Shown here one piece after another: positions 55,854-64,000 of a stretch of 64,000 nucleotides of DNA. A program made the position numbers and the translations under genes. The stretch comes from Rhabdophis nuchalis (Eukaryota; Chordata; Lepidosauria; Squamata; Natricidae): positions 21,449,019 through 21,513,018 of the forward strand of contig CM077651.1 in assembly GCA_039707465.1 (NCBI GenBank). The letters run 5' to 3'. Under the pieces are notes generated by a model, which made no database searches, was not told the DNA's origin, and saw only the letters and a list, made by a program, of their open reading frames with translations. Within the stretch, counting starts at the first letter, position 1. Each line of letters begins with the position of its first letter.

Positions 55854-56295
55854 ATTTAATAAACTAGAGAGCTCACACATTAACAGATGCATACTCCTAC
55901 CAGATATCCTTCGCCCAAGTTAACTGAATGGAGAGAAACTGCTTTTGATCCCACATTTTTGGGAGGTCCAGGGGTCCAAAGTAAGAAAGTTCTGTTTTTC
56001 CATGTTAATGTTAATACCATGGATCGCCCTTGAGCTGATGCTTTTCCATGTTCACATTGCAGGAACATTTAAAGGCATAGTTGTTCAGGAGAACGTTCTG
56101 TTGATTTTTAACAAACCATCTATACTTTCTATTTTTAATTGCCTATAACTTTTGTTTGCATAGGTGAGTTTCATTGGTTGATATTGGTATTGATGTCTTG
56201 TTTGGAGTTGTAAGCTGCCAAGAATCTCCAAATTGTGGCAGGGTAGAAATGTAGACAATAAATAAATATAAATTAATACACTGATTACAGCTTTG
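55854..56295 (+). other. Unassigned, with a possible L2/MIR tail
   Basis: GTAAGCTGCCAAGAATCTCC and GCAGGGTAGAAATG followed by AATAAATAAATA at about 56210-56270 resemble an L2-type end. Confidence 0.4.
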
Positions 56296-56520
56296 TCCCC
56301 AAAGTGCTTTTTCAAGAGGCAACTGGACTTCCTGGTTTTTCTTTGAAGTTGTTTTGCTTCTCATCCAAGAAGCTTCTTCAGCTCTGACTGGATCGTGGGG
56401 AGTATATATCCTTCCATTCCCCACCATCCAGTCAGAGCTGAAGAAGCTTCTTGCACGAGAAGCAAAACATTTTCAAAGGAAACCCAGAAAGTCCAGTTGC
56501 CTCTTGAAAAAGCACTTTTG
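56296..56520. mobile_element. Penelope-like terminal repeats as an inverted pair
   Basis: A ~99-bp arm (56296-56394, minus) and a ~93-bp arm (56428-56520, plus) face each other across 33 bp. Each carries CTGAAGA, the GCTTCT/AGAAGC stem and an AAAAC-type remnant of the hammerhead-like core. The same unit is at 163-275. Confidence 0.6.
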
Positions 56521-56700
56521 GGACAACCATGAACTGGATGACTGAGAATCTCCATAGACATTTGACTACAGCCTTGTGCTTAATAAACACTTGTGACAAG
56601 TATGGCTTCTGTACAGGATACAAATAAGCACATTTAAACTTTGTATTTATAATTACATGTGCCCTTTTAATTTATATCCCTAAAAGAAAATGAATTGATG

Positions 56701-56941
56701 AAGTGGTGAATTATTTTTTTACTACCAGTTCTGTGGGCATGGCTTGGTGGGCATGGCAGGGGAAAGATACGGCAAAATCCCCATTCCCTCCCCACTCCTG
56801 GGGGAAGGATATTGCAAAATGTCCATTCCTACCCCACTCTGGAGCCAGCCAGAGGTGGTATTTGCCGGTTCTCTGAACTACTCAAAATTTCTGCTACCGG
56901 TTCTCCCAAAACCTGTCAGAACCTGCTGAATTTCACCCCTG
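56701..56941. mobile_element. hAT MITE, perfect TSD
   Basis: Starts AAGTGGTGAATTATTT, ends CTGAATTTCACCCCTG, flanked by AATTGATG on both sides (56693-56700 and 56942-56949). It has an internal duplication of the GATATTGCAAAATGTCC region. Confidence 0.92.
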
Positions 56942-57720
56942 AATTGATGTTTCTACATGGTGGTGGCACAGATATTTTTAATGTCAATTGTGCCTGTTGA
57001 GGTTTCCAGACTACCTTTCCTAGATGCATTTGTGAAAGGTGTATATGCCTTTGTCCTGGAAATGGAAACATGGCCTACCTTTTGCATTATTGTACTTCCA
57101 TTCATAGTTGTGTATATGGCTTGAAGGAAAAATCCAAGGGCATACACTAACTTTTAGTATGTGTTCTCTAAAAGAAATGTATTACAGTTAATAGTGTGCA
57201 TTCAACTAGAAATATGTGAGAAACAATACATCTGACATTTACTGAAAGTTAACTGTCTGTAATAATAGATCTATCCAGGTCATTTATAACTCACTGCATT
57301 ATCCAATTGAGTCAAATAACTCACTCTGCTAGAAATGAGTATGTTTAGGTGGGATGAGGTCTATTATACGTGTGTGACTGGAAAGATGTGGGAGAGGTAT
57401 CAAAGAGTGATAGCTTAACCCAAGAGGTTGGTTTGGAAAAGTCCTGCATTAATGAAAATGTTACTCATTTTAATTTAATCAATACATTAATAGTGGAAGC
57501 AATGTAGAAGATTTTTTTAATTTCAGAATTTAATTTTAATTTCAAAGGGGAGGGGGGGTCAGAATTTTTCAGGGAAATCTAGAAAGGATGTTTTCTGAAA
57601 TGCAAAACAGCTAGGGAAACATCATGCCATAAAAAGCTAACAATGGTTTTAAGAGCCACAGATGAGAAATGTTAGGCAGGTAAAGAGAAAGGAAGTTTAT
57701 GTAAAAACAGCTCTTTGACT
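56942..57720. other. Unassigned sequence
   Basis: No gene or named repeat recognised. Confidence 0.45.
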
Positions 57721-57936
57721 AGCAATAGCACTTAGACTTATACACTGCCCCATAGAGGTTTACAGCACTTGGTAGTTTACAATGCCAGCATATTGCCCCC
57801 AATAATTTGGGTTCTCATTTTACCAATCTTGGAAGGATAGAATACAGAGTCAATCTTGAGCCAGCTAGGATCAAACTCCTAACTGTTAGCAGAGTATTCC
57901 TGCAATACTGCATTCTAACCACTGTGTCACCAGGGC
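57721..57936 (-). mobile_element. tRNA-derived SINE with L2-like tail
   Basis: AGCAATAGCACTTAGACTTA (tail) to CTAACCACTGTGTCACC (head) on the plus strand. Near full length but diverged. Confidence 0.8.
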
Positions 57937-58010
57937 TGAATGCCAGAGTTGATCAGGTTCGGATCAGATGCTAAGCCATTAGAAATAAAACAATATCTTT
58001 CTATGCCTTA

Positions 58011-58560
58011 GTGTCTCTTTTAGCCTTCAAGTATCTCAGATGCTCTCTGCAAGATGTTTTCTATGACAAGCTGAACTTTCACTTCTCTGGAGGTGATTAT
58101 ATCTTTTGTCAACAGGTATGTCTGGTTTGTTCTAAGTCGATCAGTTTGAGAAAACACCCTGAACACCTCAAGTGTTTGCTCAGTGCCTTGTGTGCAAAAG
58201 GCTCTGATTCAACTCCTGATATTGAGAAGATAAGAAAAATGTTCAACCTGAAAAGCTGGAGAATAATGGCCAACCACTCGTCAGGATTCAGGTCAAAAGC
58301 ATAAAGGTCCAAACTGGAATAAAAGGAAACTTCAAAGGAAATGGTGTTCTATTCACAATAAACGTTGTCAAATGATTCAACTTGCAGCTAATTGAGCAGA
58401 GTAAAACCATATTCCAAGACGGGCTTATAAATTCCTTCTTCTGACTTCGCATTATGTGAGATCTCTTCCTTCAACAGCTTCTTTGCAGCACCAGTAGCAA
58501 ACAAAAACAGATCGACTTCTTTGAGGCCAATGGCACCATCAATGTTTTTCTAAACAAATC
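58011..58560. other. Unexplained protein-like sequence on both strands
   Basis: The plus frame 58011-58304 (97 codons, with FHFSGGDYIFCQQ and TPDIEKIRKMFNLKSW) and a minus frame over about 58430-58540 (GLKEVDLFLFATGAAKKLL, then ISHNAKSEEGIYKPVLEYG) both have protein-like composition. I do not recognise either. They could be a decayed retroposed gene or chance. Confidence 0.25.
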
Positions 58561-58599
58561 CAGAAGTTCACCTTGTAAAAATGGTCTGTGCTCCATCAC

Positions 58600-58662
58600 T
58601 TATATAAGACAATTGAGACTCTAGGAAAAAGTGCAGAGAAGAGCAACCAGGATGATTAGAAG
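58600..58662 (+). pseudogene. CR1 LINE ORF2 scrap
   Basis: GTGCAGAGAAGAGCAACCAG reads VQRRATRMIR, a CR1 ORF2 block just upstream of the region kept at 32270. It ends where a hAT-like terminus begins. Confidence 0.5.
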
Positions 58663-58800
58663 ACTGGTGGGTTCCTACCAGTTTGGACCAGTTCAGCTGA
58701 ACCAATAGTGGTTTGGGGGCCTGGGTCACTGGAACCGGCAGCGACCCAAGCCTGCCACACTCCCGAACCAGTTCTCCCGGCGACACCTATGGTGCTGCCA
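58663..58800. mobile_element. hAT-like left end
   Basis: CTGGTGGGTTCCTACCAG and GAACCAATAGTGG resemble the GGTGGG-type hAT termini. No right end or TSD found. Confidence 0.45.
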
Positions 58801-61027
58801 TCTTGTTTTTTGCTTCTGTCCATGTTCAACAGTATTTTTCTGTAGTGGCTTACAACACTTTTCACTTGCATCAGTGCAACTCGTAAACTCAAACATGTTC
58901 ACTATTTACCAGATACTGAAAAAGACATAGTTGCTTTAAGGAATTACAGACAGATGCTGTAAGCATTTCTACATACCTTTGAAATACCTTCTTCTTGCTT
59001 TTCAGTGTGAAACTGCACTGTATTTTAATTTGTAGTTGAAATCTGGGTCAAAACGTTGGAAGAATTAAGGCTAGAATGCCATAAACATTGCAATAAAAAC
59101 ACTTCTTCACGTCAGTTTTGACTACAGGTCTGTCTGTCTATCTGTCTGTCTGTCTGTCTCTTTCTCTCTCCCCCTCTCCCCCCCTCCCCCTCCCTCTATT
59201 GAATGAAACAGGTAAAAGCATTGATTTCTGAAGAAGTGATAATAGCCAAATGTATTTCTTTGATTCAATTCCAATAAGATGTTCTAATGAAAAGGATGAG
59301 CACAAAATATACTTGAGCTCAGCCTGAAGAGATAAAAGTACTCTTTCTGAATGGTTCTATGGCCAGAGAGAAGAAGATCCTACTGCTCTGAAGGAAAAGG
59401 TTCTTCCATCCCTCATGCTGCCTAAATTTGATCAATACTAACAATGTTTTTGGAGACCCATCTGTGTCCTCTGAACCCAACCAAGTGATAACTATTGAGA
59501 TCTATAATATGGCCTTCTTTGCAATGATGCACCTTCTGAATTATCTTTACTGGAGCACTTTCCTAGTAGAGGTTCTACTAATGTAACTCGTTAAAAACAA
59601 TTTTATATATCTGTGCATTTAATGGAATGGTTGGCTGACTTCTAAATGTACTATAGTGCTTCATTTCTCACATGGCTTATTTTATGTTTCTTACAAAATA
59701 TCTACTTTTTATCTGAAAGTCTCTGACACCCCCCCCCCCCCCAAATAAGAAGAAGAAATACAAATTAATGTAATTGCTGTTCAGTTAGGCTGTCTTATTG
59801 CTCATTGTTCTATGAAATTGAGAAATAATTAATCTGAGGGAATACTTAAAAGTTAGCTAGTCCTTTGTCTCAACTAGAAATATACTGATAATCACAAGGT
59901 GGCAGTAGTGAGATACAGAACACTCTCGCCATCTAATGGTTATCTGAATTTAGGCACCACAGAAGAACCAAGGCTTGGCTACTATCATATTATACTCCCT
60001 TATGACCCCCATTGTAATTGATTTCAGAACTCAGCAACCAGGTTGGTGTTTAAACTCAAACAGGCCACATTATACCAGTGCTAAATATATTATTAACTTT
60101 ATTACTTTAAAGACGTCTACAATTTGAATCCAAGCGATTTCTTCATGATTTCCCCACATTCAAGGAAATTTGCCTACAGCTGCTATGGGCTGTTGCCATG
60201 ACAATTTGAGACTCTGCCATCTTGGCAGCCAACCCAACTGATTCCTTCTGAGTTCAGTGGACTGACCTCTTTCTTTTTCTTTTCATTACCTTTTTAAGGC
60301 CCTCTATTGTACTTTCCTTTGTTGGCTTTAATTTTTAAGTGTTGGCTTCAATATATCTGGTTTTATGTTCAACTATATGCTGCTAACTTGATGACATAAC
60401 AAGTTTAATAAAATTGTGTTCTCTTCCAAAAGTTTACAATATTATGTCTTCATCTATTTCCTGTAACATTATACTGACACTCTTATTACGCCCTCTGTCA
60501 CATGCAACGCCTTGAAAGCCTGCTGGATAGTGAAGGTATAAGAAACTAATTTTAGCAGACCAGTACATCTTCTCTGTCAATGTCAAACACAATAGTGCAA
60601 ACAGAACGATGTGAGAATTACGTTATCTTTGCTGAAAATGCATTACTGCAATGTTCATTATTCATAGTTATGTCTATATGATAAAAGCTCCTTAGGGCTA
60701 AATCTCTGTCTAGCATCTCAAGGAAATGAGAAGGGATCCTTCACAACTTGGAGAATTGATGAATAGCAGAGTGCAATATCATTCAAGTGTATGACATGGG
60801 CAGAATGAGAAGTGCTATGAAAGTTTGGATATGGGGGGAAAGTGCATTTTGCCATTCCATCAACCATGGACTTGTTAGAAGGCTATTTCGAACAGATATT
60901 TCCCAACACAGAAGGCCAATCAAGGACAACTTCACTATTATCACACTCTCCTGCAGAAAAGGAGCCAGAAGATAAGCTTGGAATGTGTCTGGTTCAGTTC
61001 TTAGCCCCCAGTGCTTTGTACACTTGG
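58801..61027. other. Unassigned sequence with pyrimidine tracts
   Basis: (TGTC)n then CT/C-rich at 59128-59198, and C14 at 59729-59742. No gene or named repeat recognised in 2.2 kb. Confidence 0.5.
59128..59198. repeat. (TGTC)n-(TC)n-(C)n compound tract
   Basis: Tetranucleotide units grade into a CT- and C-rich polypyrimidine tract. Confidence 0.95.
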
Positions 61028-61625
61028 TGTTGTGGCCCGCCGGTGGCCAGCAGATCTGGCAGCAGAGTCAGACAGTGAGAAGGTTGGGGAGGAACATGGG
61101 CCAGTACAGGGGGCTGAGGAAAGGTCAGACAAGGGCTCTGCATTGGAGGCAGAGAGAGAGAGAGCTAGACAGCAGTGAGGCAGAGGAACAGATGGAGCCT
61201 GTTCCCAGTGTGCTCATGCGCAGAGCTGCCAGAAGATAAGAACAACTAAGAAAGCAGGGTTGACTTAGGAGTAAAGCCACACCTTGAAGGTGATTGGCCC
61301 TTCCCATAGGAACAAAGAGGAACAAACAGGGAGTGGGCTTTTGCAGAAAACAATTCGTTCATTCAATCGTTTCAAGAGTGGAAAGTTCTGTTTGTGACTA
61401 TAACAGACTCTGTGCCAAGTTTTGCCTTGCCCTGCATTTGGAAACTAGTTGTTTGGCAGCTCGCCAAACAAGATAAGGTTCGTGTTGATAAACATTCTTC
61501 TGAAAGACTGTTTGCTAAGTCTTGCAGATAGTGAATGAAAGGAATTCACAGTGGTATAAATAAAAGAGGTTTTGCCAGGACTAAGACTCTGCTCCTTGCT
61601 TTTTAAGGACACCTGGGTCAGAACA
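61028..61625 (+). mobile_element. Solo LTR (TGTTGTGGCCC family), copy 3
   Basis: Starts TGTTGTGGCCCGCCGG, ends GGGTCAGAACA, with a perfect 5-bp TSD, CTTGG, on both sides. GGTATAAATAAAAGAGG near 61551 combines TATA-like and poly(A)-like signals. It shares blocks with copy 1 over most of its 598 bp. No internal region remains. Confidence 0.9.
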
Positions 61626-62275
61626 CTTGGATAATCTACTACTTTACCCTACAGTCAACATTAATGAGAAGCTAAATTGGAGCCTATATACTGTAGTAGC
61701 AAGAGCTCCATTATTGTTCCATGAGGTCCCAATAAACTAAGACTTTGGTAAATAGTGCTGTAGAGAAGCTATAGACACAGAAGCTCCATCTATTGACATA
61801 CAAAGCCTTTCAGAATGTCTGAGTCAGAGAGCAGGAGCTTATGGTGTATTTGTGCATTAGCACTTATACATAGCAGCTCAGCTGAACATCCCTTAAGGAG
61901 CAAGACAATATTTAATCAAGGATTCAGTATCTTTATGGAAAATAATGTATTCTGAATCAGTTCAATGTGCTGTTATTTAAGGTGTCCCCTGCTTTTGAAA
62001 AGGGGAGAAAGGCATTGAAGGTACCTGACATTTTGAGAATATGTTGTCAAGCATGCAAACAAAAATGGCTTTTTCGCTCACACAATGGGTGCCATACTGA
62101 AAATGGCCACTCACAAATCATTAATGTATCTGGAACTAATCTTAACTGATACTGTAGCTACCAACCTCCCTCCCATTAACTTTTAGTTTCTTTCACAGCA
62201 ATTAAACACATTTGTAGAGAAAGTCCTATGTTGACCTAGGAAGCTTATGGGCAAACCAAGATCTTTCTAATCCAG
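61626..62275. other. Unassigned sequence
   Basis: No gene or named repeat recognised. Confidence 0.45.
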
Positions 62276-62610
62276 TTGATCCTCATTGTTTCTGTCCATC
62301 CTGCCACATTTAGCATGAAGATCCCTTCCATCAAAAGATGTCATCTTGTTGGACCCTTCTCTATCACAACACCTGCCCTGTGGAGCAACATTGCCCCAGA
62401 GACCTGGATGGTTGTGGTCCCCATCCTGTTCGCTTTTCATAAAACTCTAAAGATTTGGTTGTCCCCCCAGACACTTGGGCCAGGAGGTTAGGTGAGGTCT
62501 GCTGGCTTTTTATTTGGGGGTTGTTCATATCTCTGAGACACTGTTGTGAGATAGAAGGCTCTATAAAATCAAATCAAGTCACTCAATCCATCAATCAATA
62601 AACTTATGAC
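62276..62610 (+). pseudogene. Old L2-like LINE 3' end
   Basis: A frame contains VGPFSITTPALWSNIAPETW, a decayed version of the L2 C-terminal block (FSVxAPALWNxLP), followed by CTCTATAAAATCAAATC and CAATAAA. Confidence 0.6.
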
Positions 62611-62650
62611 TAGTGGAATTTCACTTTGCAGAAGATCAAAAATGAAATGA

Positions 62651-62728
62651 AAGCAGGGTCTCCTGTTTGAGCAGGGGTTTGAACCAGAAGACCTCCAAGA
62701 TCCCTTCCAACTCTGTGATTCTATAAAT
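62651..62728 (+). mobile_element. CR1 3' tail fragment
   Basis: GGTCTCCTGTTTGAGCAGG to GATCCCTTCCAACTCTGTG, the last 75 bp of CR1. Confidence 0.75.
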
Positions 62729-62880
62729 ATTTGAAATATTTATATAAACTCTGAATGAAGAGCAGAACCCTTAGCAGCATTATGGGAGCTGTGTAAGATG
62801 GGATCCAGATAGTAATCTCAAAATTAGAATTCTTTTAATATGCCATGTATCCCAGACAATATCCAATAAAAGTAGGGCTA

Positions 62881-63776
62881 TTGTGTTTTTTGGAGAATAA
62901 GACACACTTCCCCCCCAAAAGGGGGTAAAAATGTGGGTGCACCTTATACACCGGATATACCCTGCCAAGTACCCACCCACCGGTCCCCACCCTTTGGTCT
63001 CTGCCTCCCAGCAATTTACCTCCTTGCAGCAAAGGGGGAAAATGGGGCTTGAGGAGGTGGCAATATGCTATGGCAGGGATGTCCAAACTTGGGAACTTTA
63101 AGACTTGTGGACTTCAACTCCCAGAATTCCCCAGCCAGCATAGCTGGCTGGGGAATTCTGGGAGTTGAAGTCCACAAGTCTTAAAGTTCCCAAGTTTGGA
63201 CATCCCTGTGCTATGGCAACCCCTGCAGCCTGAAACAGCTGATCATCAGGAGGCTGCGCTGAAACTGAAATTGAAAGTGAAATGGACTGTTTTCTGTTTA
63301 CTGCAAGGAGGCAAATTGCTGAGAGGCAGAGGCAGATTTTTTCCCCCCTTATGCTAATCATGCTAACCTGAAACAGGCTGTTTGCTGAAAGGAGGTAAGT
63401 CAATAGCTATAAACACTTGAGAATATTAGACTTATTTTTTAAAGACATCTTTATTATTGTTCTAGACAACTTAACAAAATGAAGAAGCTTTTTAAAATAA
63501 ATGCTTAATCTGAAGAGGTCCAGTGCGATTGTATCTTCTTTTAAATAGCAGAGAAAACGTATACTTCCAGAAAGCCACGTCAATTTTAACAGCATCTGTA
63601 CAACTGTAGTCTGAAATGTAACACCACAAACAGTGTATATTGTCTGTACTGTTTGCTGTTTGCTGCAAAGAGGCAAATTGCTGGGAGGCAGAGGCAGATT
63701 TTCCCCCACTTGTTTTTCTCCCCAAAAGCTGGGTCCGTCTTATACTTTGAAGTGACTTATACTCCAAAAACTACAG
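62881..63776. mobile_element. TA-flanked MITE-type element, second copy
   Basis: Left terminus TTGTGTTTTTTGGAGAATAA, right terminus TATACTCCAAAAACTACAG, flanked by TA on both sides. Same terminal family as 51991. Its interior repeats AAATTGCTGGGAGGCAGAGG-like blocks and contains a hAT palindrome. Confidence 0.7.
63074..63208. mobile_element. Near-perfect palindromic hAT MITE, 135 bp
   Basis: Two ~65-bp arms (CAGGGATGTCCAAACTTGGG... and complement) meet at CAGCATAGCTG. The flanks are TGCTATGG on both sides. The arms look perfect by eye, so insertion is recent relative to its host element. Confidence 0.95.
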
Positions 63777-64000
63777 TATTTTGAAACACTGAAGTTATAC
63801 CAGTACATTTTATAGGTCAAAATATTTGTTGGTAAGGCCTGAGTAATTATTGAAATCTCAATAAAGATCCCTTTAAGGATAAAAGATTTGGCATGTGTAT
63901 AGAAATTTAAATTACTAGGAATCATTGGTGAATGTAACAAAGCAGAAAATGGAATAAAAGGGAGCATCCTTTGTAGGTTAAATTCCAGGAAATATTGCTG
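63777..64000. other. Unassigned end of window
   Basis: AT-rich, with nothing recognised. Confidence 0.4.

Noticed and set aside
56143..56427. 94-codon minus-strand frame over the inverted repeat
   Set aside because: It reads through the Penelope-like arm into unrelated DNA, with no conserved domain.

Overview
This 64 kb window looks like non-genic DNA (intergenic or deep intronic) from a squamate reptile, most likely a colubroid snake. The evidence is the repeat content: tRNA-derived SINEs of the Sauria type with a Bov-B-like 3' tail, a second tRNA-headed SINE with an L2-like tail, CR1 and L2 LINE 3' ends, a Bov-B LINE fragment, snake-type CR1/L3 LINE ends that run into an (AATAG)n-class microsatellite, many short hAT elements with 8-bp target-site duplications (TSDs), and long tetra- and pentanucleotide microsatellites. 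I found no host gene exon, tRNA, rRNA or CRISPR array that I can support. Almost every open frame is transposon debris, a microsatellite read as protein, or chance.

The one long intact coding region is at 10172-11020 (282 codons). It encodes an L1-type ORF1 protein (coiled coil, RRM-like and C-terminal domains). It sits in a complete retroelement (9306-11291) with a GC-rich 5'UTR, a 3'UTR and a poly(A) tail but no ORF2. The element is inserted in a Sauria-type SINE and flanked by a perfect 19-bp TSD. This is an ORF1-only or 'half-L1' arrangement and is my lead candidate for an undescribed system.

Layout. 1-9 kb: hAT and Penelope-like ends, SINEs, CR1, and L1 and L2-like LINE tails. 9-12 kb: the ORF1-only L1 in a SINE. 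12.7-19.3 kb: SINEs, palindromic hAT MITEs and a hAT element with a 75-bp internal tandem array. 20-27 kb: two LTRs of one family, a second LTR-like insert inside a hAT MITE, and a four-layer nest at 25839-27179. 28-33 kb: a Penelope-like fragment, a Helitron-like copy, and a Bov-B LINE split by L2, itself split by CR1. 34-39 kb: three hAT elements with perfect TSDs. 41-51 kb: Helitron-like elements with microsatellites, including a Helitron with classic ends at 50360-51098. 52-64 kb: TA-flanked MITEs, an inverted Penelope-like pair, a third LTR and a 135-bp near-perfect palindrome.

The elements interact as parasites on parasites. SINEs carry the tails of the LINEs that presumably mobilised them (Bov-B, L2, CR1), short hAT elements presumably depended on transposase from elsewhere, and later insertions repeatedly landed in earlier ones. 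Family names are from recognition of consensus motifs and were not checked against a database; boundaries without a TSD are approximate.
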